This document shows positions 1 through 8,509 of a DNA stretch of 64,000 bases, piece by piece. Source of the stretch: Phocaeicola fibrisolvens. GTDB taxonomy: Bacteria > Bacteroidota > Bacteroidia > Bacteroidales > Bacteroidaceae. The translations under genes and the position numbers were made by a program. The stretch's first letter is position 1. The number at the start of each line of letters is the position of its first letter. The notes beneath the pieces were generated by a model. It saw only the letters and a program-made list of their open reading frames with translations, made no database searches and was not told the origin of the DNA. The stretch spans positions 1 to 64,000 of the forward strand of contig NZ_JAOQJI010000003.1 in NCBI RefSeq assembly GCF_025567125.1, read 5' to 3'.

Positions 1-585
1 CTCAATGATTTTGTTTTGAGTAGTAATGCGTTGTTCAATAAGCAGTAATAAATCTGCAATTTTCTTTTGTTCTTCTACTGATGGCAATCCGATTTTAATA
101 GATTTGATTTGCTCAAAATTTAGCCCCTGTCTATTCCCTCCAGCTTGAAAACTTTCTATTTGTTTTTGACCATATTGAGACAGCAAAAAATTGCAAAGAA
201 AAGAGGGTATAAGCTTTTTATTCGCACGAATAATGCAAACGTGCTGATTTACGTTACCACCCACTATCTGTTGATTTACCAAGGCGCTACGACCAATGGA
301 AGCTCCCGTTATATTAAGAAGTACGTCATCTAACTGTAATTCTGTATTCTTTTGCCGTTGATGGGTATCTTCATCTATATATGCAATATCATCTAATATC
401 AGATGTCCTAATCCAATATTCTGACTACGGACAAAAGGATGACCTTCAGATTTATATACAGCTTCACCTCCTCTTGGTGTCACCCCGCTACCTACTTTAG
501 TAGTTAATTCACCTATAATACACTTTTTCCATTCCCCCGTAAACTCAGGGAATCTCAGATTTGGAACATCTCTTATTATATTTCT
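1..585 (-). pseudogene. hsdS: Silent type I restriction specificity (HsdS) cassette, partial, no start codon
   Basis: Read on the minus strand, an open frame runs from an in-frame stop at 586-588 to the left edge of the window. It contains typical HsdS features: an opening VPNLRFPEF motif, a target-recognition stretch with ITGASIGR, and the conserved helix region NRQGLNFEQIKSIKIGLPS followed by EEQKKIADLLLLIEQRI. The frame has no start codon; it begins directly at the conserved VPNLRFPEF segment. This is what is expected of a silent hsdS copy that is expressed only after DNA inversion joins it to an active 5' end. The diverging tyrosine recombinase begins 6 bp away. The recognised DNA sequence cannot be read from the window, and the 3' end lies outside it. 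Confidence 0.85.
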
Positions 586-591
586 TTAATT

Positions 592-1542
592 ATGAGAATT
601 AATTATCAGAATTTTATGAATAACAAGACTATTAGAGAAATTGCGGTTGCCTGGAAAGAGTACAAGCGACCTTACGTGAAGCAGTCCACAATGGCTGCAT
701 ATTTATTGATTTTGGAAAACCACCTCCTTCCTGCTTTTGGAGAGAATGACTCACTTCCAGAACAGAGTGTACAGAGTTTCGTATTAGAAAAGATTGAATG
801 TGGATTGAGTGTTAAATCAATTAAAGACATTCTGATCGTTCTGAAAATGGTGATGAAGTTTGGAGTAAAGAATGAATGGATGAACTACTATGAGTGGGAC
901 ATCAAATATCCTACAAATTCAGCGAACAAGGAACTGGAAGTATTGTCTGTTTCTAATCATAGGAAAATACTTGATCATATTCAGAGTCATTTTACGTTTA
1001 CAGGGCTTGGCATTTATATAAGTCTTAGTACAGGTTTACGTATCGGTGAAATATGTGCCTTGAAATGGAATGACATCAATATAACAGAAGGTACTATAAC
1101 TGTTAGCCGTACCATTGAACGTATATATATGGTTGAAGGAGAAAAGAAACATACAGAACTTGTTATCAGTTCCCCAAAAACAAGAAACTCATGCAGAGAA
1201 ATCCCCATGAGCAAGGAATTGCTTGCTATAGTTAAACCACTAAAGAAGATTGTCAATGATGATTTCTACGTACTTACCAACGATGAACATCCCACAGAAC
1301 CACGTACGTACCGTAACTATTATAACGGACTGATGGAAAAGCTCGGTATTCCCAAATTGAAATATCACGGTTTACGTCATAGCTTTGCAACACGCTGTAT
1401 TGAGGCCGGATGCGATTATAAAACAGTGAGTGTTTTGTTAGGTCACTCTAATATTTCTACCACACTTAATCTTTATGTTCATCCTAATATGGAGCAGAAG
1501 AAACGTTGCATTACAAAAATGTTCAAATCATTAGGAAAGTAA
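592..1542 (+). CDS. Tyrosine recombinase, hsdS-associated (phase-variation type)
   Basis: The 316-aa tyrosine recombinase has the full catalytic set: Arg150 (TGLRIGEI), Lys196 (SPKTRNS), His259-x-x-Arg262 (HGLRHSFATR), His285 (LLGHSNIST) and nucleophile Tyr295 (TLNLYVHP). The first ~110 residues form a short SAM-like core-binding domain with no extra arm-binding domain. This compact form is typical of the recombinases that invert hsdS genes in Bacteroidales. It starts 6 bp from the silent hsdS cassette on the opposite strand. The inferred role is to shuffle hsdS halves and so change the sequence methylated and cut by the type I system. The ATG at 592 was chosen; an ATG at 616 is also possible. 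A hairpin terminator follows at 1598. Confidence 0.88.
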   Translation: MRINYQNFMNNKTIREIAVAWKEYKRPYVKQSTMAAYLLILENHLLPAFGENDSLPEQSVQSFVLEKIECGLSVKSIKDILIVLKMVMKFGVKNEWMNYYEWDIKYPTNSANKELEVLSVSNHRKILDHIQSHFTFTGLGIYISLSTGLRIGEICALKWNDINITEGTITVSRTIERIYMVEGEKKHTELVISSPKTRNSCREIPMSKELLAIVKPLKKIVNDDFYVLTNDEHPTEPRTYRNYYNGLMEKLGIPKLKYHGLRHSFATRCIEAGCDYKTVSVLLGHSNISTTLNLYVHPNMEQKKRCITKMFKSLGK

Positions 1543-1597
1543 GAGTATATTTACCTTTTATATAAGATTACAAAAAATCAGTAGATTATAAATACAA

Positions 1598-1632
1598 AGC
1601 CAAATGCCTTTTTCACATAGAGGCGTTTGGCT
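1598..1632 (+). terminator. Hairpin terminator after the recombinase
   Basis: The arms AGCCAAATGCC (1598-1608) and GGCGTTTGGCT (1622-1632) pair across a T-rich 13-nt loop, with one G-T pair. It lies 56 bp after the recombinase stop codon. The run of T lies in the loop and not after the stem, so the mechanism is less certain. Confidence 0.55.
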
Positions 1633-1683
1633 GTATTAGTAGGGGTGTATATAGGTTATACTTGTTACATAAGTTAACATTTC

Positions 1684-1776
1684 TTATATGCTATGGTAGG
1701 AAGTGAGCATCAGCTCACTCCATGCCAGTAAAGGTAATAAAATTCTTTTCAGTTTCATAACAGAGGGATTTCAAAT
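1684..1776 (-). pseudogene. Duplicated 5' remnant of the adjacent lipoprotein gene
   Basis: Positions 1698-1776 align without gaps to 2478-2556 at a constant offset of 780 bp, with about 70 of 79 bases identical. The match covers the leader and the first ~20 codons of the lipoprotein gene that starts at 2538. In the remnant a frame starts at 1758 and encodes only 24 residues, beginning MKLKRILLPLLAW, before a stop at 1684. The lipobox cysteine has become tyrosine. This is a dead copy, probably left by duplication and deletion at the end of the element. Confidence 0.8.
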
Positions 1777-1809
1777 CAAAATGCACAAAAATAAATGTCT
1801 GTTAAGAAG

Positions 1810-1860
1810 AAAGTCTAAATATAGTATCTGAAATTCTACAGATAACTATATTTAGACTTT
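1810..1860 (-). terminator. Strong hairpin terminator ending the leftward transfer operon
   Basis: A perfect 16-bp inverted repeat (AAAGTCTAAATATAGT at 1810-1825, its complement at 1845-1860) is extended by ATCTG/CAGAT at 1826-1830 and 1839-1843. It starts 3 bp beyond the stop codon of the lipoprotein gene ending at 1864, so it probably ends the long leftward operon. T-rich sequence follows on both sides, so it may work in both directions. Confidence 0.75.
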
Positions 1861-1863
1861 TAT

Positions 1864-2538
1864 TTATTTGGTCGTATATATAGAAATTACCGGCCTGGAT
1901 TTATGAGGTTGATCTTTCGGTGTCTCCTGAATAGTTCCTGACTGCATAGAGTAAAGCCAAGCCTTATTCTCCTTTTGCCCTTCCACTTCAGTAGAAGACC
2001 ATAACCAGCATTCACCCGGATTCAGATTAATCGGAGTTCCCCCGACTTCAGTTATACATTTATTAATCTGATGCCGAACAGAAAACAAATAATAGAGTTG
2101 CCGGACAGAAGGAATATAGGCCGATTGTCCATAACTCCACAGATCAAAAGACTTGATAGCCATTGGTGATTGGACTTCATCATTGTTGAACAAAGAATAG
2201 GTATTCTCATTTCCGTCCTCATCAGTCAATGATGCAGAAGTCCCCTGGTCAATACCGAGACTGTCGGCAAAAGCCAGCGGTTCCATATCATGAATGTAAA
2301 CTGCATAACCAAGATTGTCAGCATCAGGACTACGGTTTACATGGAAAACTATGGCAACAGCTTCTTTGTCAGATTGCTTGAATTTGTCCATGGACAATAT
2401 ATTTCCGTCCGAACAAACTACATTGCCGACTTGAAGGGAAGATAAAAGACCGTCATCTTCTTCATGTTCACAATGACAGGAAGTGAGCAACAGCCCACTC
2501 CATGCCAGAATCGGTAATAAAAATCTTTTCAGCTTCAT
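1864..2538 (-). CDS. Lipoprotein, last gene of the accessory transfer operon
   Basis: The 224-aa protein has a type II signal peptide (MKLKRFLLPILAWSGLLLTSC, lipidated Cys21) and an acidic segment after it, so it is expected to be anchored in the outer membrane. The C-terminal half holds WLWSSTEVEGQKENKAWLY and an ending SRPVISIY, resembling the DUF1566/Fibrobacter-major-paralogue style C-lectin-like fold, though this is only a resemblance. It overlaps the stop of the upstream lipoprotein gene by 4 bp and is therefore translationally coupled to it. A dead copy of its 5' end lies 780 bp downstream. No enzymatic function can be assigned. Confidence 0.75.
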   Translation of the reverse strand: MKLKRFLLPILAWSGLLLTSCHCEHEEDDGLLSSLQVGNVVCSDGNILSMDKFKQSDKEAVAIVFHVNRSPDADNLGYAVYIHDMEPLAFADSLGIDQGTSASLTDEDGNENTYSLFNNDEVQSPMAIKSFDLWSYGQSAYIPSVRQLYYLFSVRHQINKCITEVGGTPINLNPGECWLWSSTEVEGQKENKAWLYSMQSGTIQETPKDQPHKSRPVISIYTTK

Positions 2539-3080
2539 AACAGTGGAATTTCAAATGACCTGATAACACATTGCGCTTCCTTATCCATAATGAACCAGTA
2601 TTCAGAACGGTATGGCTGTCCGTCAAAATCAGTGGCTTCATACTCTATCTTTACCTTCCAACCGCTGAACGGCTTGCGTTCCTGAATGGCTTCATCACCT
2701 GCAGGCTTCAGCTCCCCCGTAACCATCAGAGAGCGGAGTGCCGTCATGGCATCCATCTGACGCTTCATCTGCCCTGACATCCCGTGACATTCTACGTTCG
2801 GATTATCAAAATCCGTATCCTCCATAAACCTGCGGCTGATTTTCATCATGGCAATAGAAAGAGCCATCTTCTCCTTCATGGTAACATACTCACGGCCAAA
2901 TACAGAATCCGGTTTGCTGATTCCGACAATCTTTACGGATTCCGGATTGTCCACCGAAGCCATCAGTGCCTTTTTGGCCATATCCTGTGCCTTATTTTCG
3001 CTGTTGTCGGAACAGCCGGTTCCCATTCCGAGCAGAACTGCCACTGCAGGCAGTATCAGTAGTTTCTTTCCCTGTTTCAT
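2535..3080 (-). CDS. Lipoprotein of unknown function
   Basis: The 181-aa protein has a lipoprotein signal (hydrophobic stretch then GMGTGC, Cys23). The mature part is charged and helical and carries no family I recognise. It includes SVDNPESVKIVGISKPDSVFG and a Met-rich segment around residues 90-115, and it ends in a beta-rich part, EYWFIMDKEAQCVIRSFEI. The DNPESVKI sort of segment followed by beta strands is common in small Bacteroidetes lipoproteins. It overlaps both neighbours by 4 bp (3077-3080 and 2535-2538), so the three genes form one translational unit within the conjugative element. Confidence 0.7.
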   Translation of the reverse strand: MKQGKKLLILPAVAVLLGMGTGCSDNSENKAQDMAKKALMASVDNPESVKIVGISKPDSVFGREYVTMKEKMALSIAMMKISRRFMEDTDFDNPNVECHGMSGQMKRQMDAMTALRSLMVTGELKPAGDEAIQERKPFSGWKVKIEYEATDFDGQPYRSEYWFIMDKEAQCVIRSFEIPLL

Positions 3081-3622
3081 ATCTTTACGATTTGAAGTTT
3101 GTCCGGAGCAAGACCGAGGCGTTTGCGGTAAATGGAACCGTCCTCCCGGTACATCTCCAGTTCGGATGAAGTAATGTTCTTCTCACAGAGCTCTTTCGCC
3201 TCTTCCAGTGTCAGCTGATGGCCTCCTATATTCCTCCAGATGGCGAATGAACACGGTGCTTCCTGATTGCTGTAGTTGGAACAGTTGAAAGCCCTTGTTC
3301 CCACACGTACCTCGCCGCCGCAGTGCGGACACCTGCCGATAACAGACTGCATATTGACTGCACCGTCATCAGCAAGTTCCAGCACTGTCGGGAAAGTCTT
3401 TCCTTCCTTGGTGGAAAAGCCGTCCAGAAGGATACGGCGTTTCTCTAAAAATTCAGCAATCTCCCCGTCATTCATTTTCCGGTTGCCGATGATGGCATTG
3501 ATGTTGAGCATACATGAAGGATGCTCACCTGTGTTGTTCTCGCAGCGATAGCCCTTGCATGTCTTCACCACGTTGCCGCCGCAGAACGGACAGCGTCCTA
3601 TAATCTTCTTTTCTGAATCCAT
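3077..3622 (-). CDS. Topoisomerase C-terminal-type zinc-ribbon protein
   Basis: The 181-aa protein contains two copies of a Cys4 zinc-binding repeat. The first (residues ~10-37) has GRCPFCGGNVVKTCKGYRC and a later Cys; the second (~96-125) has GRCPHCGGEVRVGTRAFNC and a later Cys. These match the repeats found at the C-terminus of Bacteroidetes type IA topoisomerases (Topo_C_Rpt family), here without the topoisomerase core. The likely role is binding single-stranded or nicked DNA during transfer, perhaps next to the TOPRIM protein encoded upstream. It overlaps the downstream lipoprotein gene by 4 bp. Confidence 0.75.
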   Translation of the reverse strand: MDSEKKIIGRCPFCGGNVVKTCKGYRCENNTGEHPSCMLNINAIIGNRKMNDGEIAEFLEKRRILLDGFSTKEGKTFPTVLELADDGAVNMQSVIGRCPHCGGEVRVGTRAFNCSNYSNQEAPCSFAIWRNIGGHQLTLEEAKELCEKNITSSELEMYREDGSIYRKRLGLAPDKLQIVKI

Positions 3623-3648
3623 ATTCCTGATAAATTACAATGTTTGAA

Positions 3649-4389
3649 TTAATTGAATGAGAACCCCTGGTTCCAGTCCGCAACGATTCCTCCTATGATG
3701 TTCTTGCCGGACATCACGTTTGCCCATCCTTCCGGGTCAAGAGAGAACCAGAGGTCGTTCCATGAGAGTGTGCGTACCTGCCATGCCAGGATAAAGAGGT
3801 CGGTATTAACAGCCTCCAGTCTGGTCAGTACCTCGTTTGCTATGTAGTACCGCTCGGAAGAACTGAGCAGGTTTACCTTGTGCTTCTCCTTGCCTCCGTC
3901 AGAACCGCCTGTATCATAGCTTCCGGAAGTCACCAGCTGCTTCATGAACGGATAAAGCGCAGCCATCTGGGTTGCGGCATCAGCCAGCTCGTCCGAGACG
4001 ATTGCAGCAATGGCCGTTCCCTTCAGGTTACTGCCGACCGATTTGAGCAGCAGGCTGCAGTTCTGAGGTATCTCCGTGGCCACCAGTTCCCCGGCACGCT
4101 TAATCTGATAGAGATTCTGCATGGCACCCTGTGCATTGGAAAGATATTCCAGCATCTTGTTCTCCACACTGTGTACCCTGTCGAGAGCGACCGTTACGGC
4201 AGTCTCGGCAGCAATGATTTTCTCATGAGCCTTCTGACGTTTGTCATAGATATTCTTCAGAGTGGAAGTCTGTGCAAAGACAGCCCCCGTCAGAGTCGGG
4301 TCTGTCTGTTGTGCAAAAGTGTCTGTACCTTTCAGCAGAAAAACCGCCAAAGCAGTCACTACCGTTATTCTTAACTTGATTTTGTCCAT
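3649..4389 (-). CDS. Periplasmic conjugation-associated protein, paralogue of 25959-26705
   Basis: The 246-aa protein has a signal peptide (residues 1-26, ending TFA|QQ) and a long helical body. Its C-terminus, LWFSLDPEGWANVMSGKN, closely matches LFFAIDPEGWANVVTMKN in the protein encoded at 25959-26705, and the two share the same overall layout. The other copy lies right after the VirB4 gene, in the position where T4SS loci keep small VirB5/TrbJ-like periplasmic proteins. This copy is therefore probably a second, diverged pilus-tip or mating-pore accessory protein. It sits 5 bp from the primase-like gene upstream. Confidence 0.7.
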   Translation of the reverse strand: MDKIKLRITVVTALAVFLLKGTDTFAQQTDPTLTGAVFAQTSTLKNIYDKRQKAHEKIIAAETAVTVALDRVHSVENKMLEYLSNAQGAMQNLYQIKRAGELVATEIPQNCSLLLKSVGSNLKGTAIAAIVSDELADAATQMAALYPFMKQLVTSGSYDTGGSDGGKEKHKVNLLSSSERYYIANEVLTRLEAVNTDLFILAWQVRTLSWNDLWFSLDPEGWANVMSGKNIIGGIVADWNQGFSFN

Positions 4390-4394
4390 ATCAT

Positions 4395-5582
4395 TCAGAT
4401 TTTACGTCCTTTATTCCTTTGTTCGCTCAGATTCTGTTCACGTTCCTCTTTGTGTGGTGAAATCACCGGCTCCATCGGCCTGTTCAGCAGACAGTCGTTC
4501 CAGTCCTTGAAAACCTTCGGAGGAAGCCACTGTCCCATACGGTAGCGGATGTTCAGCTGTCTGGCAACCTGAGCCAGTAGGGGACGCTCCATGTCAGGCT
4601 CGAATACCTTTCCTTTCGCTTCAATCCGGATGCCGCCGTCAGTCCTGCTTATCTTCATCTGAATACCTTCCTGCAGAGCCATCATGCGCAGTCCGTATAT
4701 CCTTCCGGCCAGGTCGTTGTCAAAACAGTCGAAGGCACGTGCATTGGGAAAGCGTTCCATAACTCCGGTTATCTGCCTGTCGGAAAATGTGCCGCCCAAT
4801 GAAACCAGAGCCGCACTGTCCCCAATCTGTATCCGATTCATCTGGTAGAAGGCCATGGCATCAAAAGCTGATTCACAGAAAAACACGCTTCTTACATTGT
4901 CCGGACTGATACCCGAAGGAACAGCCACCCATGCCGAAGATGACGAATCCGTACCGGCAGCCTTTGACTTGTAGCCGCCATGTCCTCTGATTTCATACCC
5001 TCTGACTTCATTTCCCTTTCCGTCAGTATATGGGAATCCGATATTGTAGCCTTCAAACTTCCCGTTGTTCCTGTCCCTTATAAGGGAAATAAAGGGTGAA
5101 AGAACCGTAACTGTCGCTTTGGACAGTCCGCGCCGGAAGAACAGTCCCGGTATTTCACCTGTATCAACCGGCTTCACCTCATATCTGGAAGCGTCAAACA
5201 CACCGCATGATTTTCCCGCCGATTTAACATACTCCCTGTCCTCCCTGTATTCCGGTTCCGGCATGTTGGCAAAGCGTGCCATGACCTTGGCTATCTTCTG
5301 CCATTCATCCTTTCCCGAAACGGTAAAGGAAGACAGATTCTCACGTATGAGTGTCACCACATCGCCCTTGGAACCGTCACGGCGGAAGAAGGTCTGTGCC
5401 GCCTTGTCGTTCGGATGGCTGACAATCAGCGTATCCCTTTTGTTACCGCCTTCACCGAGTACCAGCTCGATATAACGTCCGACACCGGCCTTCCTGTCCA
5501 GACGGTATCCCAGGGCGTATGCAATGTCATCAATCCCCACACGGGATTTCATTTCCCTGAAATTAACCTTGTAGTCACTCAT
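4395..5582 (-). CDS. TOPRIM-domain primase-like protein (DUF3991/TraP-like)
   Basis: The 395-aa protein begins with a DUF3991-like region (residues ~1-110: IDDIAYALGYRLDRKAG, then a degenerate zinc-finger area without cysteines). A TOPRIM domain follows, with the catalytic glutamate in FFCESAFDAMAFYQ (~231-244) and the acidic pair in FDCFDNDLAG (~285-294). Proteins of this kind in Bacteroidetes conjugative elements occupy the TraP position and are thought to prime complementary-strand synthesis in the recipient. The element also encodes an unrelated-looking CHC2 primase-helicase at 44551. It lies 30 bp downstream of the ArdC-like gene. Confidence 0.8.
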   Translation of the reverse strand: MSDYKVNFREMKSRVGIDDIAYALGYRLDRKAGVGRYIELVLGEGGNKRDTLIVSHPNDKAAQTFFRRDGSKGDVVTLIRENLSSFTVSGKDEWQKIAKVMARFANMPEPEYREDREYVKSAGKSCGVFDASRYEVKPVDTGEIPGLFFRRGLSKATVTVLSPFISLIRDRNNGKFEGYNIGFPYTDGKGNEVRGYEIRGHGGYKSKAAGTDSSSSAWVAVPSGISPDNVRSVFFCESAFDAMAFYQMNRIQIGDSAALVSLGGTFSDRQITGVMERFPNARAFDCFDNDLAGRIYGLRMMALQEGIQMKISRTDGGIRIEAKGKVFEPDMERPLLAQVARQLNIRYRMGQWLPPKVFKDWNDCLLNRPMEPVISPHKEEREQNLSEQRNKGRKI

Positions 5583-5612
5583 GCTTTCCGATTTAAGATG
5601 TCATACAGAATT

Positions 5613-6950
5613 TCATATACCAAGTCCTGTACCGGCATTCCGGTTTCTGCCCATCATAGTAATCTCCGGTTCGTATGTCTTCCGTGCCGTCATGTTCAGG
5701 AAAGCCTCCTTGTCCTTCCAGTCCGTAAGCTGGAAGAATGTTCTGGCCGTTTCCTTGGAAACCTTCTTCAGCCCCAGCTCTACACCATCGTATGACGCAC
5801 GGATGGCATAGTCTCCGGAACGGGTCTTGACAATAGCTGCATTCTTGAAAGGCATCTCCTCGTCCGCACTAACAGGAGTCAGCGGGTCATTCTTTGCCAG
5901 ATAAGGCTGCTCGCCGAGAGCCAGACGTTGTTTGTCCACATGGTCAAGAATCAGGTCGGAAGCCTTGTTCACGTCAGCCATGACTGATACTATAAACTTC
6001 GGTTCCTGTTTCAGTACACCAATCCACGAGTCCAGATAAGCAGCCGAGTTGTCCGTTATTCTGGAATCAAAGCCCATGGAATGGCTGATCATGGCAGCCG
6101 TAAGTTCCGCCACCAGCTCCTCCTTGGCATATTTCGGGTCACCGAACCTGCCGCCCATCTCCCTGTTCAGACGCTCAGGTGTCATGGTGGAGTGAGTCAT
6201 TTCATGGAGCATGGTAGAATAATACTCCATTCCACCACGGTAGGTTTCTTCCAGGGAATCACCGATATTGAACTGCGCTTTCATGGGCAGCACCACAATA
6301 TCCTTTGAGGGAGAATAATAGGCACCGTTCTCACGCTTGTCGGCACATATCGGACAAAGCCACTGTTGCGTCTCCACCATACGGTCGAGTGCGGCATGTG
6401 TGTACATACCTTCCGTATCCCGAAGTTCCGGAACCTTGAATCTGTCCATGAGCTTCTGCATCCTCTCCGGCTGTACTTCTGCCAGATTGGTCTGCGCCAC
6501 ATTGTACACCGGGAATGACTTGATGAAAGGAATGACATCCATATTCTTCTTCTCTTCCTTGCTCATTGCACGGTATTCCTCCGTGCTTATCCTCTTGCCG
6601 TGACTGTCTTTTATCATCATATCCCAGTACACCACCGGGAAGGCCTTTTCACCCTTCAGGACATGAGCCTTCAGATTATGCGCCTGCTTGAAGGTCAGAT
6701 ATACCGGAAGCTGGTAGTTCATGGCTGCGGTATGCATCTGAAGAAAGAAGGAATTGGAACCTGAATAGTTGCGGCCACCCACATTCTGCGGCAGTCCGGC
6801 ATAACCCGATGCGCCGCCAATCCATCCCTGTTTCCATCCGGTATCCTTCATCTGCTGCATACGCTCAATCATCATTGCAGCGAAGCGGTCTATGGCCGCC
6901 TGTCCGCTGTTTCCCTGAGAGTCAGTTCCAGATGCCATAGCTGTCGTCAT
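5613..6950 (-). CDS. ArdC-like antirestriction protein with zincin metallopeptidase domain
   Basis: The 445-aa protein has an N-terminal ArdC single-strand-DNA-binding domain (residues ~17-150: NVGGRNYSGSNSFFL, then YLTFKQAHNLKAHVLKGEKA). It is followed by a zincin-like metallopeptidase domain with HEMTHS (His249, Glu250, His253) and a downstream glutamate in KEELVAELTAAM. In ArdC of conjugative plasmids, the N-domain binds ssDNA and the protein protects incoming DNA from restriction. A Cys pair, CPICADK (~199-205), sits between the domains. The start at 6950 overlaps the upstream 76-aa gene by 29 bp; the ATG at 6938 is an alternative. Confidence 0.85.
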   Translation of the reverse strand: MTTAMASGTDSQGNSGQAAIDRFAAMMIERMQQMKDTGWKQGWIGGASGYAGLPQNVGGRNYSGSNSFFLQMHTAAMNYQLPVYLTFKQAHNLKAHVLKGEKAFPVVYWDMMIKDSHGKRISTEEYRAMSKEEKKNMDVIPFIKSFPVYNVAQTNLAEVQPERMQKLMDRFKVPELRDTEGMYTHAALDRMVETQQWLCPICADKRENGAYYSPSKDIVVLPMKAQFNIGDSLEETYRGGMEYYSTMLHEMTHSTMTPERLNREMGGRFGDPKYAKEELVAELTAAMISHSMGFDSRITDNSAAYLDSWIGVLKQEPKFIVSVMADVNKASDLILDHVDKQRLALGEQPYLAKNDPLTPVSADEEMPFKNAAIVKTRSGDYAIRASYDGVELGLKKVSKETARTFFQLTDWKDKEAFLNMTARKTYEPEITMMGRNRNAGTGLGI

Positions 6951-7152
6951 CCATTACCTGACGGTCCATCTGCTCGATGTCCGTCTGTTCCACATAGAAC
7001 TCGGCCGATTCATCCGAAGGGTCAGTACCGTGTGAACGGCACCACTCCAGATAATCATCTGCATTCTCACTGTCCATAACAAAGCGGAGGAAACCTATCT
7101 TGCCCTCCTGCAGAAGCTCCACAAGCTCCTCATGATTCATTTTAGCTGACAT
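6922..7152 (-). CDS. Small acidic protein upstream of ArdC-like gene
   Basis: The 76-aa protein is strongly acidic (MNHEELVELLQEGKIGFLRFVMDSENADDYLEWCRSHGTDPSDESAEFYVEQTDIEQMD in shortened form) and carries no family I recognise. It overlaps the ArdC-like gene by 29 bp and lies 29 bp after the DUF3945 gene upstream, so it is part of the same operon. Its size and charge would suit a DNA-mimic or an accessory of the antirestriction protein, but this is only inference. Confidence 0.6.
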   Translation of the reverse strand: MSAKMNHEELVELLQEGKIGFLRFVMDSENADDYLEWCRSHGTDPSDESAEFYVEQTDIEQMDRQVMDDDSYGIWN

Positions 7153-7181
7153 ATAACTTGTATTTTATTTTTCTGATTATG

Positions 7182-8498
7182 TTACATTTTCATAGAAGCC
7201 GTTTTCTCCACCTTTGCGGTATTGGCTGCAAGCATACCGGTTATTTCCGTATTCAGATATTTGGCCGCAATCTGTTCCCTTGTGGCTGTCTTGGTCTTGA
7301 AAAGCGAATAACCGTCATCAAAGGAGATTTCATGCCGGGAAGTCTGTCCCTTTTCTCCGAGGTCAACCGACACCTTCCATTTGTTGTCGTTCCTGTCCTT
7401 GGCCACACGCACACCCTTGGGGTCAACACCTTCAGGAAGCTGATACTTCTCGTATGCGGATTTCAGATGCAGACGTTCCCCGAAGTTCTTCTCAATAAGC
7501 TGGTTTGGAGTGGCCACCCTGTCGAAGTAGGCATTCAGGTCCTGGCGTGAAGCCACGGCAGACATGTTCGTATCCCCAACCTGAACATAGAACTTGTATT
7601 TCCCAAAGTCAGGACGCTGCTCGTTTTTCTCCTTATAGACATTGAACTTGTTAACGGTTATGGAACCGTCCGGTCCTGCAATCTCCATTGGCATACGGAA
7701 GGCTTCCTCAGAAACCTTTGGCATCAGCTTTGTCGGATAGTAGCGTTCCATGAGTTGCGGTACAGTCATTTCCTTGTTCTGATAGGCAGCAAGGTCTGCT
7801 GCATCCATCTTCTGCGGCTTGAGCTGCTGTCCGTCAATCTTTGCGGTAAAGTACCATTCGGCAGGATTCGTGGTACTCTGGTAGGCATGGCCGTGAGTAA
7901 CCTTCTCACCGTTGGCAGTCACCATCTGCGGCTCACGGGGCTTTCGTTCCTGGGCTGTCTCCGTTTTCTGTTCGTCCTTCTTTTCGGTCTTTACCTCATT
8001 ATCCGTCCCGGTCTCAGCTTTGGTTTCAGCTTTGGCTTTCGACTTCTTTTCCCTTGCTGGTTTTACATCAACAGTGTTCTCCACTGTTCTGTCAGGAGCT
8101 TCCTGCATACCCTGTTCCTTTTTCTTCTTTCCCATATCTGTATTGTTTTGAATGGTTCTGTCATTATTCTCAGCCTTGTCCTGTCCGGTCTTCTTCAAAG
8201 AACTGTCCAGTGCATCACAGATTGCAACCCTTATTCCGGAACGTATCAGTCTGGGCAGATAAACGTCAAGTGCTGATTGAGGGAATGATGCAACCTTTAC
8301 AGGTCTCTTGTAGTCAGGCAGCATCCTGTCTGTAATCTCGATGGCAAGCACTGCGGCAGCCTTTACGGCATCCTGCTTATAGAGTTCATAGAAACTGTTC
8401 CGTCTGAACAGCAGCATGGCATCCGGATGCTTCTTCTTCAGTTCGTTGAACTGCCGGATGATACCGTTATTATTATCTGAATCTGTCTTTTTGGCCAT
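7182..8498 (-). CDS. MutS domain I-like / DUF3945 fusion protein
   Basis: The 438-aa protein has three parts. Residues ~10-90 resemble the mismatch-recognition domain I of MutS, with HPDAMLLFRRNSFYELYKQD matching the MutS segment around its DNA-stacking phenylalanine, and a following AAAVLAIEITDR. Residues ~100-195 form a Lys/Glu-rich linker. Residues ~200-430 hold three DUF3945-type repeats of the form W-x-F-x-A-K...DL-x-A-Y...T-x-x-Q-L. No MutS ATPase is present, so this is not a repair enzyme. A DNA-structure-binding role during transfer is plausible. It is preceded by the related DUF4099/DUF3945 gene with a gap of 11 bp. Confidence 0.75.
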   Translation of the reverse strand: MAKKTDSDNNNGIIRQFNELKKKHPDAMLLFRRNSFYELYKQDAVKAAAVLAIEITDRMLPDYKRPVKVASFPQSALDVYLPRLIRSGIRVAICDALDSSLKKTGQDKAENNDRTIQNNTDMGKKKKEQGMQEAPDRTVENTVDVKPAREKKSKAKAETKAETGTDNEVKTEKKDEQKTETAQERKPREPQMVTANGEKVTHGHAYQSTTNPAEWYFTAKIDGQQLKPQKMDAADLAAYQNKEMTVPQLMERYYPTKLMPKVSEEAFRMPMEIAGPDGSITVNKFNVYKEKNEQRPDFGKYKFYVQVGDTNMSAVASRQDLNAYFDRVATPNQLIEKNFGERLHLKSAYEKYQLPEGVDPKGVRVAKDRNDNKWKVSVDLGEKGQTSRHEISFDDGYSLFKTKTATREQIAAKYLNTEITGMLAANTAKVEKTASMKM

Positions 8499-8509
8499 AG
8501 AAATCAGTA

